Source: Cristatella mucedo
Taxonomy: Eukaryota > Bryozoa > Phylactolaemata > Cristatellidae
Assembly: GCA_009760855.2 (NCBI GenBank)
Contig: WPIO01000115.1
Span: 788,501-852,500, forward strand
Length of the DNA stretch: 64,000 nt
Direction: 5' to 3'
The position numbers and the translations under genes were made by a program. Shown here in pieces: positions 36,025-47,604 of the stretch (position 1 is the first letter of the stretch; each line of letters begins with the position of its first letter). The notes under the pieces are model-generated. The model was given only the letters and a program-made list of their open reading frames with translations. It made no database searches and was not told where the DNA came from.

Positions 36025-36130
36025 CCATTCTTTTAGCTGGTTGACTAAGTGGTTAAGATGCTGGCCCCGACCATGATCAAGGTGAATGTATTTGACGGTC
36101 AAGATCGTGGGCCCGAGCTCCTGGCATACG
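36025..36130 (+). mobile_element. tRNA-like SINE head (tentative)
   Basis: GGTTGACTAAGTGGTTAAGA resembles a tRNA A-box region. About 55 bases later GTGGGCCCGAGCTCC resembles a B box. Similar in layout to 18846-18910 but no clear tail. Could be a decayed tRNA or SINE. Confidence 0.4.
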
Positions 36131-36259
36131 TGATCGCTTGAATATAGATATGGTTTTATTTGATTGCTATACAAGCGAAATGTATTACATTTGCATTGTG
36201 CTATTATTTTTGTAGGCCAAACTGATGCAGCTACCACAAGGCTACTTAAGAAGATAAAC

Positions 36260-37535
36260 TTGCTTTAAAAGCTAATCGACGGACTTTTTATTTAGATTCG
36301 CAGTGAATGTTGAGTACCATTTTGCAGATCTATGGTCAGATAAACAATCTTCTGTAGTTCTATGAGGATATTCAAAGCCCAAAAAATTTATAAGATATAT
36401 AGTTTCTCAAAGTTAGGCATTATGACCAAATGAGTTTGTAAACTGCCTGTTTGAACCTATGAAGATTATACCGAGCTTGTATGCAATCGAAACTAAGTAG
36501 CTGTTGGTATCGGCAAGTCGTCTTGGTAATAATTCGTTCGAGCAAGACGAATGAATTAGGTTAAAACTCCTTGTTTAAAGCAATGCGAATTGTGTGATTA
36601 TTTTGGTGACATCTAGTTTTCTCTTGGTCATACTAGCCTTTACTTATAATCAGACTTAATCATAAGGGAGAGACATAGGGGGAAGCACGACAAGCTAACT
36701 GACCAAGCACCATGCAAGACTGTCGCATACAGTCTCAGCCGGCTAGTTGATTTACTGTTGTGGACTGACATTATGTAAGATAGTAACTACTGCTGTAGAG
36801 TAAAGTCTACCTGCTTTTAATTAACTGACAGTCGTTGTCTTTAGTATGATTTGGCGCCGCCTCCAAGTGTCCAAATGACCGTCAGTTTACTGTGTCATCA
36901 ACATGAACCTCTTGTTACACTTTTGACCAGGAAAGTAATTTATTGTGGCAATTGTTATGGGATTATCTTCGTTTATCAATTCTTCATTTAAGTAATGGAA
37001 GATTGATTTTTAGGCCGATCTGATCCCAATCGCCCGAATACTTTGTTCAGACTATCTAATTCAAGGAGTAACCAGCATACTTCTGATTGCATCTGTCAAG
37101 AATCGATCACAAATGTCACCCTGCTTGAATGGTTATTCGCATAAATTACAGTTCGGCATGAACAATGTCTGTAAAAAAATATTGGCCTTCGATCACATTA
37201 ACTCAGCAACTATGGAGCTTAAAATAAATAATCGATTAATATCTCAAAACATAACTAAAATCGTATGCAGAAAAGCAAAAGAGTGAGGTTCTTCGAGATA
37301 TTCTTGAATTAGGGCATTTGCTAGAGGAGAGCAAAGCCCTCTTTGAGACTCACTAAACTAACTTCTCCAAAATTATTTGAAAAATATCTCTTCGATTTAT
37401 CTTTTTTCTCAGATGGCTTTGGATTCTGTATACGTAAGTGATTTGGTTAAGTCAAAGCTTAAGCAGTAGAACTTTTTTAAAATCTCCCAGTTCGATATAT
37501 TTTATTAAGTACTCAATTCGTTAAGATTTTGTGTG
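36260..37535. other. No gene seen
   Basis: AT-rich sequence without supported features. Confidence 0.45.
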
Positions 37536-37539
37536 AGGG

Positions 37540-38445
37540 ATTTATAAGGCTGACGATCAAAATGGGCTCTGCCAGCATATCTCCTGTTGAATTAGCTCAA
37601 AATCTAGGTGTCATGTTCATAAGCGACCTCTCGTTGGACGACCACATCAGCTCCACAGTCAAATCCGCCCACTTTCAGCTAGATATAATTGCTTAAATTC
37701 GCGCTTGTTTGTAAGGATACCACGACTAAGTTGGTCCATGCATTCGCGACATCCCATCTCGACTTCTGCAGCTCACTGCTTACTGGCCTGACGGCATGTG
37801 GTGTCAGGCGACTACAGCTGGTGCCAAACTCAGCAGCTAGGCTTCTCTGTCGTGAGCTTCTCAGTTTCCACATCACACCACTTCTCGCCGACCTGCACTG
37901 GCTACCAGTCAAGCAACGGATCGACTTCAAGGTTTTATCGCTCACTTTTAGGTAACTCCATTCTTTGGCTCCAGCCTATCTCTAAGATTTACTCCCACAC
38001 CAGGCCAAGCATCGCACCACCTGCTTTTCGAAATCCAAAAGACTACCAGTACAACGTACAAACCTCAAATCCTTTGGAGACAATGCATTTAGTTCGTATG
38101 CTACCAAAGCCTGGGACTTCCTCTCGAATTAGTTCGCAACATCCAGTGACTTGACCACATTTATAAAGAACTTAAAAACATTCCTAATTAGGACAGCATT
38201 TATTGGGTCTCTGTGGTTCATTTTACATGTACTTATGTGTGCCGACACGGTGGATGATGCCACTAACCACAGTTGCATGCTGACCCTGTGCATGTCACCC
38301 CTAACTATGTTGTTCATGTTGTTCGTTTATCAAGGATGATCTTAGTCACCATTTAATTGCGTTTCCCTTAGCAGCAAATGTAAAGCGCCTAGAAAGAGAA
38401 TCGGTTCACTGAGGGTTCATTATCCAGTGCATTATCGTTATTATA
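37540..38445 (+). mobile_element. LINE-A copy, 5'-truncated
   Basis: Begins in the region MGSASISPVE and runs through the thumb (LHWLPVKQRIDFKVLSLTFR at 37895-37955), the 3' UTR and the terminal hairpin (38380-38420), to a short TTATCGTTATTATA tail. Frameshifts at about 37690 and 37955. Confidence 0.9.
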
Positions 38446-38449
38446 TATT

Positions 38450-38970
38450 TCTGATTGAAAAATCGTTAAACTCAATTCGGCATAAAGCTTTTACTAACTA
38501 CGGATGCTGATAAACGTAAAAAACGTTTTACTCTGTGAAATAGACCATATGTGCGAAAAAATTCTGAAATTGTGCTCACCATAGGATTTCAGTTAGGGCT
38601 AATAGAACGTTTTGAAAACTTCACTATGAGAAGACAATTTTCTTACTTGAGTGGTCAGGCCTGTTCTGATTGTTGTACCAACATATCAAAACCAGTAAAA
38701 CTCTCGTTTAAAGGTATTCAAGATTGGGTCAAGTAAAATATTGATCATTCTAGCTTGCTTCCAAGCAGTTTGATTTATTGCCAATTAAAGAGAGATTGCA
38801 TAAAGCGGAAATATTAGTTGAATCTTTACTCATAGCACTTGCCTAAGGGCAGTATTTATATTTCAATCATATCCTTTGGTATTATTCTAACCTCTAGTTA
38901 TAAAAATTTGTGGAAAACTAAAATAGCGGAACTCGACATATTTAATACTTACAAATATATTTTAATTATT
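38450..38970. other. No gene seen
   Basis: A 61-codon ORF (38551-38736) has no recognisable family. Confidence 0.4.
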
Positions 38971-38974
38971 TCCT

Positions 38975-39400
38975 AGGTTCAGTCTCGGCTAGATAATCTC
39001 CATTGAATTGTGTCTGGGCTACCAAAAAAGCCACTGGGCCACTTCAAATTGTGATGACTATTGCTACAAGGCTATTCTACAAATTTCAGAGGTTCAACCA
39101 CGTGTCTTCTTTGCTAAAAGAGCTTTGATAATTGCCGGTTCATCGACAGATATAGTGTACAGTTCTAATGCACACCCACAAGGCCCACCTAGGCTTGCCT
39201 CCTTCGTACATAGCTAAACTGCTGCACCATTTTCAGGCTCTTCGTGTCTTCAGGTCATCTATGGACAATCAATTACCTATTCTATTCCTATGATTAAAAC
39301 CAGAGACGACTATAGCTTTTGTCTGCAGGACCTTGATTGCGGAAATAAATTCCACAATTCACCCGACTCGACAGCTACTCTCCCACTGCCGACAATATCA
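38975..39400 (+). mobile_element. LINE-B fragment
   Basis: Aligns with 27910-28330 of copy 2 from the SRLDYCNSLL region through LLKELGWLPV to the C-terminal end, with many indels. Confidence 0.8.
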
Positions 39401-39545
39401 CAAATGGCTCAGGTCCAATCTCGATAGCAGACTTTAGAGTATTGATGTCAATGGACAAAGACTTTCCGAGTTACCTCTGAAATATGGTGTACCTCAGTGT
39501 TAGGGCTAGTTATTTTCAGGGTTTATACTCTCCCTCTTGCTGATG
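39400..39545 (+). mobile_element. LINE-A RT fragment
   Basis: Covers the region between the RT palm motifs (GTACCTCAGTGTTAGG matches the VPQGSVLG codons; GTTTATACTCTCCCTCTTGC matches YTLPLA). Confidence 0.7.
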
Positions 39546-39914
39546 TGGAGCAGACATAAATAAAAAATAGCCAATGTTCTACGGAGCAGTAGACTACTAT
39601 TAATATAAATACTATGTCCTATGTGACAGATCACTAACTCAAACCTCTTCATTGGACTAAACAGAGTGTCGTCGATAAACAAATCCCACATTGGAGAAAA
39701 CCTGTAACGTCATTTTTCCAAAAAAGTTAGAAATTGATCGATTTTCAGAAAATCTATAGCCACGTTTCTAGAATATTAACGCAGATTGAAAATAACATTA
39801 CCTCTAATTTACCCCCAATAGTCGTTCTTCATACACGTTATCAAGTTAAATATACTGTCGTTCCCATTAGGTATATATCTGTTGCTAACTAGAGGTTACA
39901 TATCAACAAAGTAT

Positions 39915-39972
39915 TCGCTGATTAATCAGCCTTAATTCGGTATATAGCGGCAGAAGAGCCTTAACGGCTGGG
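39915..39972 (-). mobile_element. SINE 3' fragment
   Basis: Matches the tail end of the SINE at 16755-16820 (GCTGATTAATCAGCC to AGAGCCTTAACGGCTG). Confidence 0.65.
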
Positions 39973-40281
39973 AGTTAACAAGTCTGATCACACTGACCGA
40001 GGGCTCTCGCTTCGATGGCCTATGGTTTACCAAAGGCCAAAAAATAACTTGGTCCAATAAGTACAACCTTGAAAAAGCATGCAAAAGATCAGGACTGACT
40101 GTCTATCGACAGGCATACGAGAACTACAATAGTTCCTACAAATAAAACCTAGCAAAGTTCAAGCCTAGCTTCTATGAAAGCGTTTTTGAATCACAAATGC
40201 ACGATAAAGAAAATTCTGAATTTGACGGCCAAGCGTTTCCTTAACCACTCCCGTGTTAGCACCATACCTGATGATTTCTGT

Positions 40282-41661
40282 AACGCCAACGGGTCAGCTG
40301 AGTACGCTTAACCTGCCGCTTACCTAGCGGCGTAACCTACCGCCTAATGCGGTTCGGTGAGCGACTGTGCGCAATAAGCAGGCCGCCACGAAACGAGTGT
40401 TTTTGGCGCTGGCCTACTTATCGTTACTAAAGGGGGTCGTAAGTCAGCGGCGTGAATTGGAAAGTGAGACGGACAAATTGGGGATATTACTGAGCTTTAT
40501 TCGCAAGCGCACAAAGTCGCTGTGCGTCTAGCTCAGTTTTATCTCCACACTCCTCACACTCTCTCAACAGCACATGCACTGTAGCGGAGGGAATACGTCC
40601 CCCGCACTTAGGCTACCTAAGTTTATGGTATGAAACGACCCGCACGAGACGAGTAGCCTGAACTAGAGCCTAGACCCTGACTGGAGAACTAGGGCTCCGC
40701 TTCCACCTCAACGTCAAAAATACCATAAGCACTACGCCAAGTACTCTCGCGGAGAAGACACGTCTCCACACTTAGGCTACCTACATCCATGGTGGGAAAT
40801 GACCCAAATTGACGTAGCCCAAACCGGAGCCTAGACCTTTACCGGAGAACTAGGGCTCCGCTTCCATCTTAACGGCAGGAGTAACTTGACACTACCTCAA
40901 ACACGCTTGGGGAGGCAACGCGTCTCTACACTTAGGCTCCCTGCATTTTTAGGGAGAACGGCCCAAATAGACAAAGGAGCCCGAACCAACTGAATATCTC
41001 ACACCACACCAACTGCGTCTAGCTAGCACCGGCAAATCCCTCTGCCAAAACCACATGGGAGCGCTCACATATACAGCACAAAAGAAACACGAAATGCTAG
41101 TTTGTGCACGATACGACCGTATTCGGTGGAGTCCAACCAATCCTCCTAGGGCTGCCTCGACCTGTACCGTCAATTCCTGGCGAACAGCCAACCCTCCTCC
41201 CTGGCTTTCAGAGAAACGAGTCCGACGGCGTCGAAACTAGGAGCCGAATAAAAGACCAAGAGCAACCTTTGCTTGGCTCTTAAATGCCTCGTCTAGACAA
41301 TGGGGCAAAAGGTCAGTGGTATTGATCCTGATGCCGTCCCTAGGCCACAGGAAGTGCAATTCTATTTAGCATGAATGCCAACTAGGTTCTAGACGATTCT
41401 TTTTGGATAGAGTTATGGCCGAGATTGACAGGCCAGCCAAAGTCAATTAGAAGCTCCCGCAGGTATAGGATCCAATCTAGAGGCCGAATCTCCATCGCTG
41501 GTCTCAGAGCTTCCTCGCTTGCTCTTAAGCTCTTGCTTTCTAATCACACAGGCGTTACTCTTTGGCTCACTGCTCTTGGACAAACGAGTTCTTGCCCGCC
41601 GCCGAACTGCTCTTGTTTGCACTAAAATTGAGCTAAGGCCAGCAAGGCACTACGTCTCCAT
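40282..41661. mobile_element. GC-rich insert of unknown type with 160-bp tandem repeats
   Basis: LINE-A sequence stops after CCTGATGATTTCTGT and resumes exactly at GGTGATCTGGCCGATCGC, so this block is an insertion. It is clearly more GC-rich than its surroundings. The left end has small hairpins (CCGCTTACCTAGCGG, ACCGCCTAATGCGGT). The middle has a ~160-bp unit repeated about 2.3 times. An AATAAA lies near 41245. No convincing ORF. It may be a solo LTR or a non-autonomous element; a clear target duplication was not found. Confidence 0.6.
40580..40990. repeat. Tandem repeat, ~160-bp unit, 2.3 copies
   Basis: CACTTAGGCT recurs at 40605, 40769 and 40929 (spacing 164 and 160). The first two units share GAGCCTAGACC and GGAGAACTAGGGCTCCGCTT; the third is partial. 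Confidence 0.88.
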
Positions 41662-42509
41662 GGTGATCTGGCCGATCGCATCTCTAGCTTCTTTGTCCAG
41701 AAGATAGACAAGATCAAGGAGTCTATTCCTACGATGGTAGCATCCCACTTGGTATGTTGTCCCTCAATTCCATGCAGCACCTGCATGTTTACATTCAAGG
41801 AGGTCACTGGAGACCTCGTAATGAAGTTCATATCCTAATCAAAGAAGAAAACTAGTTTTTCGGCCCCTATTTCCAATCTCCCTCTTCGACGATGCATTGA
41901 TCTGCTGCTGCCATGAAAAACTAACATCAACATTTTATTTAATTTAGGTCATTTCCCAGCATCTTTATAAAAGGCTGAAGTAAGGCCACTACTGAAGAAA
42001 GCAATTCTAGACCAATAGAAATTGAGCAACTATAGCCCAATCTCCCTTCACCATTCCTATCAAAGACACAGGAACGAGTCGTGTTACAGGGCTTAACTCG
42101 CATATTTAGACTTCAAACGTTGCTAGTAAGTTCCTGTCTGGGTTTAGGGCTAATCACTCCACAGAGTTAGCATTCCTTCAGGTGTACAACGACCTACTTA
42201 AGACTGCCGACCTGGGCAGACTTTCTCTGCCTGTTTGGCTTGATCTTTTAGAAGCTTTTGATACTATTGATAACCAAGTCCTTCTTGGGCGCCTCTCATC
42301 TCACCTGGGAATTACTGGTACATCATTGAGATGCTATAGGTCCTATCTCAGTGGCAGACTCCAGAATATCGCTTTGGGAAAACCAAACATCGTGCCAGGT
42401 ACCTCTGGAATAAAGAGTACCTCAGGGCTCCGAGCTTAGGCTTGTTCTCTTCACAGTTTATTATCTTCCTCTTGCCGATACGATTACCTAGCATAATGTA
42501 GGGCTTCCA

Positions 42510-42842
42510 TGTTGGCTGAATCCGCATCACAGCCATTGTGCCCGACGATTTAACCTTGACCTACAGTGTATCACTGACTGAGTCAGGAGACCTGCTATTC
42601 TTGGAGCTGTAGACAACAGCTGATTGGCTGTACCTAGGCCAATAGACCCCTGCCAAGGCCACCTCAGTCAATAGCATTCATTCAGGGCTACTATATATTG
42701 GACCCGTTTGTTACTTGTTCTTTGTCCGTGTTTCCGTATTTGGATACGGTCCACGTTATGTTTGTTGGCTGCGATAATAAACTACCGTAATTTTCTCGAC
42801 CATTGACTGGTGAATGGCTTCACGGCAGCACAGCTTCTCACA
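42510..42842 (+). repeat. 5' LTR of copia element
   Basis: Starts TG and ends CA (TCTCACA). Contains an AATAAACTACC signal near 42777. The start codon of gag at 42814 lies inside the LTR. Confidence 0.93.
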
Positions 42843-43547
42843 GGTTATGGGCCCAGCGTTCACTGGCGTCGTTGGTCTGGAGAAGTTTACGGGTGAAAAC
42901 TGGCAGCTGTGGAGTACTCGGGTGAAATTCTACTTCATCGCCAACGACCTGTGGGGTATCGTAAACGGCAACGACAGACGGCCCGTTAAAGTCACATCTC
43001 CTCCCGGTAAGAGCTGCAAGAAAGAGGAAGAAGATTATGTTAAGGCACAGCGAGAATTTGACTGGCGCACGGCGAAGGCTTTGTCTGTGCTTGTCATGGC
43101 GGTCTCGGATTCAGTGCTCACAAGTTCCGGTATTGTAACCACGGCAACGGTTTCGGAGGCGTGCGGAAGCTGGATGCCATATACGCTTCCAGAACGCTGA
43201 TGAGTAGGCTACTCCTACATCAGAAGCTGGCATCTATCCGCATGGCAGAAGGTGACGATGTACAAAATTATGCAAGCGAGGTTCAATCGATTGCAAATTT
43301 GCTTCAAGCCGCAGGAGACACTAATCCGGAGGAACAGATTGTCCTCTGCATGCTTAATGAGCTACCGGAGTCTTGGCAGCCGCTGATAATGGCCCTTGAA
43401 GCAAGGGACATGCACGAATTAACTCTTGAATTCGTCCAGAGCAGGCTGATGCATGAACGTCTGAGGCGGCAAAATCTGCCATCCCTTGACGAGAGCACGA
43501 GAGGGCTGGCTCTTGTGGCTTCGAATGAAACTTGGAAAGCCAGTTAG
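42814..43547 (+). pseudogene. Copia gag, one frameshift
   Basis: Starts at ATG 42814 within the LTR and reads through the primer site (VMGPA). It carries FTGENWQLWSTRVKFYF, typical of copia gag, then shifts frame near 43165 and continues KLDAIYASRTLMSRLLL to the in-frame TAG 43545-43547. Past the stop the frame carries on to a zinc knuckle C-x2-C-x4-H-x4-C at about 43604-43645. An alternative start is Met at 42847. Would form the virus-like particle shell and bind RNA; broken here. Confidence 0.88.
42843..42857 (+). promoter_or_regulatory. Primer binding site for initiator tRNA-Met half-molecule
   Basis: GGTTATGGGCCCAGC begins directly after the LTR and is complementary to the anticodon arm of metazoan initiator tRNA-Met (CTGGGCCCATAACC). 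This is the known Drosophila copia priming mode, using a tRNA cut in the anticodon loop, rather than the usual tRNA 3' end. Confidence 0.88.
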
Positions 43548-44310
43548 GCCGCTTCGCCTACCACTCACGGCAAGCAGCAAGCTTTCAAGTTTTCTGGTAA
43601 GTGCCAGTATTGCTTAGTGGTGGGCCACAAGGCTTCAAAATGCTACAAGAGAAAACGTGACGAAAATGTCCAATCGGACGCTAATACAGCAGCCACGGAC
43701 TCTTTCGTTTTCACTGCCGACTCGACTACCTGCCAGCTCCCATCGCAGCTGGAATGGCTAATAGACTCTGGAGCAACTCAGCATATGTGCAACGAGCCCG
43801 AGCTCTTTACATACTGCGAGAAAATTCCTCACAGTGTAGTGGTGGGTGACGGTAAAGTACTTGAAGCGATCGGCATGGGCACGGTGCGTATTCAGCTGCA
43901 TGTAGGTACTGCATGGCGGGAGCCGAACTTCGAGATGTTTTGCTCGTACTCAAACTCGCCAAGAACCTTTTTTATTTGAGCCAATGCGTCCTAAAAGGCT
44001 ATAAGGTCGAATTTAACGGTGATCATGTGTCTTTCACCAACCCTGGGTCAACGGACGTGGCTGCTGCAGGCGTAAGACAAGGGAGACTTTTCTACCTGCT
44101 AGGTACCTATCTGAGACAGCAAACTGTCTCGGCAGCTCACGCATGCAAATCAGATGAATCTCTTCAGCTTTGGCACCAGCGGTACGGCCAAATTTCAGGT
44201 GGGAGCCTGGACTTGCTTAAAACCAAAGGCATGGTTGCCGGACTAGACTTCGAGCCTAACCACATGGACCTCAACTTCTGCCAAGCATGAGCAGAAGGAA
44301 AGCAGCATGC
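43548..44310 (+). pseudogene. Copia zinc knuckle, protease and gag-pre-integrase region
   Basis: Protease active-site motif LIDSGATQHM lies at about 43759-43788. A frameshift near 43915 moves the reading to 43913-44290 (LAKNLFYLSQCVLKGYKVEF), with LQLWHQRYGQ at 44164-44193, the pre-integrase zinc-finger start. The frame stops at TGA 44288-44290. Confidence 0.85.
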
Positions 44311-45785
44311 CAACCCCATCCTAAAGGAATATAAGGCTGTAGCTGAAAATTTTTGCGGTCAACCTATTATGGAGCTTTGTTCGGGCAATGGCGTGCCAGG
44401 GGATGATACTGTGTAGCACCTCAAACGACCAGCTCCGATTGAGTCTGTGCAACAAGCCCAAGCTTCGACTGAGAATGCATCTACTGCTCAACCTACGCTG
44501 CAACATGCTCCTGCCGAGTTAAAGGATGCACCTTTTTGACTGCCAACTCGTGCTAGACGGCCTTCCAGACTGTATGACGATGAATACGGGTCAGTGGCTG
44601 AGGCGCTGATCGCTTGCAGCGATAAGCCTACGACCCTGCACGATGCTCTTAGCAGCACAGAAGCACATCCGTGGACGGCTGCTATTGATGAAGAACTTGC
44701 TTCCCTACATGAGAATGATGTCTCTGAGGTCACCCAACTACCCCAGGGCAGGCAAGCAATAGGATGCAAATTTGTCTTCAAAGTGAAGCGAAATGTAGAC
44801 GTGTCAGTAAACTTTCATAAAGCTCGTTTGGTTGCTAAGGGCTTTCTTTCACTTGAGGCTGAAAATAGCCTCTAGAGGCGCGATGAATGTGGTGACATTG
44901 CATTTATTGCTCTTTACGTTGATGACCTAGTCCTCTGTGGTACTGCAATAGGTCTGTCCTTTGTCAAGCAGCGACTCTCTGAGGCGTTTTCTATGAAGGA
45001 TCTAGGAGAAGCTCACTGGATTCTCGGCATCCAGATAACCAGAGACAGAGGCTGCAAAATTGTAACTCTCAATCAAACTCGCTACATTATGGATATACTA
45101 CAATGCTACGGTATGGATACATGTAAGTCGGTATCTACTCCTGCCGATGTTGGCATCAAGCTTTCAAAAGCTATGATGCAAGATGGCGAAGAACATGCCG
45201 ACTACATGCAGCGAGTCCCCTACCGAAGCTCAGTTGGGAGCTTAATGTATCTGATGGTTGCTACGCGTCCAGATATTGTAGCTGGTGTAGGACTTGTCAG
45301 TCGTTACTCCAGCCACCCATGCTCACAGCCCTGGACGGCTGTAAAGAGAATCCTGCGCTACCTTCAAGTGACTGCCAACTGGTGCCTCAATCTTAGTGCT
45401 GACCCAGAAGAACGGTTAAGAGGCTATTGTGATGCTGACAGGGCAAATGATCCGGACACGAGATACTCTGTTACTGGCTATGTATTCAGCATTAGTCGAG
45501 GCAGTATTACCTGGTCGTCTAAGAGACAATCTACCGTCGCCTTATCAAAAACAGAGGCTAAACATATGGCACTGAGTAATGCGGTTTGTGAAGCCCTCTA
45601 GCTTTGACAACTTATTAACGAATTAGGTTTCGAACGAACGAAGCCTACTACCATATACAGTGACAATCAAGGCTGCCTAGCCATTGCTGCAAACCCGATA
45701 CATCGTGCCAGAACCAAGCACATCGACGTGCAGCACCATTTTATCAGTCACATGTACAATGATAGTATTATCAAAGCTTAATTTT
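44300..45785 (+). pseudogene. Copia pol remnant: integrase scrap, RT, RNase H with deletions
   Basis: Only ILKEYKAVAENFCGQPIMEL (about 44320-44380) remains of the integrase core. RT begins at 44594 with WTAAIDEELASLHEND and KARLVAKGF, then jumps to ALYVDDLVLCG (YVDD at 44915-44926); roughly the stretch between the two RT parts is deleted. A TAG lies at 44873-44875. From 44993 the frame is open for 202 codons: MKDLGEAHWILGIQITRD, VPYRSSVGSLMYLMVATRPD, then the RNase H start YCDADRANDPDTRYSVTGYV and ALSKTEAKHMAL, where copia families usually have STEAEY. The end (IYSDNQGCLAIAANPIHRAR to about 45780) follows two stops at 45600-45607. Confidence 0.9.
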
Positions 45786-45903
45786 GCAGGTCGGAGAAAA
45801 AAATAGAAGATTTCCTGACAAAACCTCTCGGGAAACACAAACATGCAATTTGTGCGACTGCTGTTGGACTTTGCCCAACTGCATGAATGGCAGTGGCTGC
45901 TCA

Positions 45904-45913
45904 GCGAGGGGAG
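45904..45913 (+). promoter_or_regulatory. Polypurine tract
   Basis: GCGAGGGGAGG directly precedes the 3' LTR, as expected for the plus-strand primer. Confidence 0.75.
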
Positions 45914-46247
45914 GTATTGGCTGAATCCGCTTCACAGCCATTGTGCCGGAAGATTTAACCATGACCTGCAGTGTATCACTGACTGAGTCAGGAGACCGAC
46001 TATTCTTGGAGCTGCAGACTACAGCTGATTGGCTGTACCTAGGCCAACAGACCCCTTCCAAGGCCACCTCAGCCAATAGCATTCATTCAGGGCTACTACA
46101 AATTGGACCCATTTGTTACTTGTTCTTTGTCCGTGTTTCCGTATTTGGATACGGTCCACGTTATGTTTGTTGGCTGCGATAATAAACTACCGTAATTTTC
46201 TCGACCATTGACTGGTTAACGGCTTCACGGCAGCACTGAGTCTCACA
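45914..46247 (+). repeat. 3' LTR of copia element
   Basis: Collinear with the 5' LTR. The first bases are TATTGG instead of TGTTGG, and the gag ATG position is mutated to ACG. Confidence 0.93.
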
Positions 46248-47419
46248 TTCCATTCTATGCAGACGACACTCAGTTGTACCTTTGCTTTGATCTCTCCCAG
46301 CCCTCTAACATGTTTAATTCTCTCAAGGCCCAGCCTGCATGTTTTTATGACATTCAAAAATGGATGGCAGCCAGTTTTCTATAACTAAACGATGATAAAC
46401 TTTAACTTACTAGACACGGGCAAACCCAGTGTGATTCACAAATTGAAAACGCTGCAGCTAAAAACTGGCTCTGCCAGCATATCTGCTGTCGAATCAGCTC
46501 GATATCTAGGCGTCATGTTCGATCGCGACCTGTCGTCAGACGACCATATCAGGTCCACAGTCAAATCTGCCTATTTTCAGCTTCACAACATTGGTTAAAA
46601 ATGTTTTGTTAGCAAAGGATACCACATCTAAGTTGGTTCATGCATTCGTGACATCCCGTCTCGACTTCTGCGACTCACTGCTTGCTGGCCTACCATCATG
46701 TGAGGTCAGGTGATTGCTGCTGGTGCAAAACTACCCAGCTAGGCTTGTTTGTCGTGAGCGTTTCATTTGCCACATCACAACACTTTTAGCCGACCTGCAC
46801 TCGCTAACAGTCAACCAACGCATCGACTTCAAGGTTTTGTCACTGAGTCTTAGATTACTTTATTCTTTGGCTCCAGCCTATCTCTCAGATCTAGTACCCC
46901 ACAAGCCAAGCATCGTGCCACCAGCTTTTCGGAATCTAACAGTTTACCAAAATCTTGTACAAACCTCAAATCCTTAGGTCACCGTGCTTTTAGTTCGTAT
47001 GCTGCTAATGCCCGGAACTCACTATCGACCTGCTTCACAGTATGCCCTGACTTCACCACATTTAAAACGAACTTAAAAACGCACCTGTTTAGGACAGCTT
47101 GTAGTAGGTCCCTGTGATTCGTCCTTTATGTGCTTATGCCTGCCGACACTGTGCATGCTGCAACTAACCAACACTTGCATGCTGACTTTGTGCATGTCAT
47201 CCATAACCACTTTAATCATGCTGTTTACTAAGCATGATAATACTCACCATTCAATCGCATTTCCCTTTTCAAGCGAATGTAAAACGTTTAGAAAGAGATT
47301 GGGTTCTCTAAGGGTGCTTTATATAGGAATAGGTGCGAGAGAGTGGACAAAATCTTACTGGAGTAATAAACACTTTATATTCTATCCACTGACCTCATCT
47401 CATTTTGAAATACAAATTT

Positions 47420-47600
47420 CAGCATGTTGACCATAAGCATGTCACCCCGAAGTTTGTTATGGTTGTTGTCATCGAGCATTTTAGAGCTAACTAATCGATC
47501 TTGCTTACCTTGCAGCAAATACGAGGTGCCCAAACAGAGATTGAGTTCTCCGAGGGCGCTAGATCAAGTGTAGTGTTGTAGTTACTCTTATTATTGTACA
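47420..47600 (+). mobile_element. LINE-A 3' end fragment
   Basis: 3' UTR, terminal hairpin (GAGGTGCCC to GGGCGCTAGATCAAG, 47524-47567) and a TTATTATT tail. Confidence 0.8.
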
Positions 47601-47604
47601 ATCG

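Larger units (their letters stand above)
42510..46247 (+). mobile_element. Ty1/copia LTR retrotransposon, defective
   Basis: LTRs are 42510-42842 and 45914-46247. A 5-bp target duplication TTCCA flanks it (42505-42509 and 46248-46252). The primer site follows the 5' LTR at once; a purine tract precedes the 3' LTR. The domain order gag, protease, gag-pre-integrase, integrase remnant, RT, RNase H is that of copia (integrase before RT). At 3.7 kb it is shorter than the ~5 kb usual for the group because parts of integrase and RT are deleted. The LTRs differ at about two dozen positions by eye, so the insertion is not recent. Confidence 0.95.
40015..47340 (+). mobile_element. LINE-A copy split by two insertions
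   Basis: Pieces are 40015-40281 (linker: NKYNLEKACKRSGLTVYRQA), 41662-42509 (DLADRIASFFVQKIDKIKES then RT with FDTIDNQVLL) and 46248-47340 ([14 protein letters not shown], thumb, 3' UTR, terminal hairpin near 47281-47320). A GC-rich insert and a copia element account for the gaps. The coding frame is heavily broken. Confidence 0.88.

Noticed and set aside
36025-36130. Functional tRNA gene
   Set aside because: The A- and B-box-like words are imperfect and no cloverleaf with matching acceptor stem can be drawn.
40949-41191. 80-codon - strand ORF in the GC-rich insert as its coding gene
   Set aside because: GC-rich sequence yields long open frames by chance; start is not supported and no family resemblance is seen.
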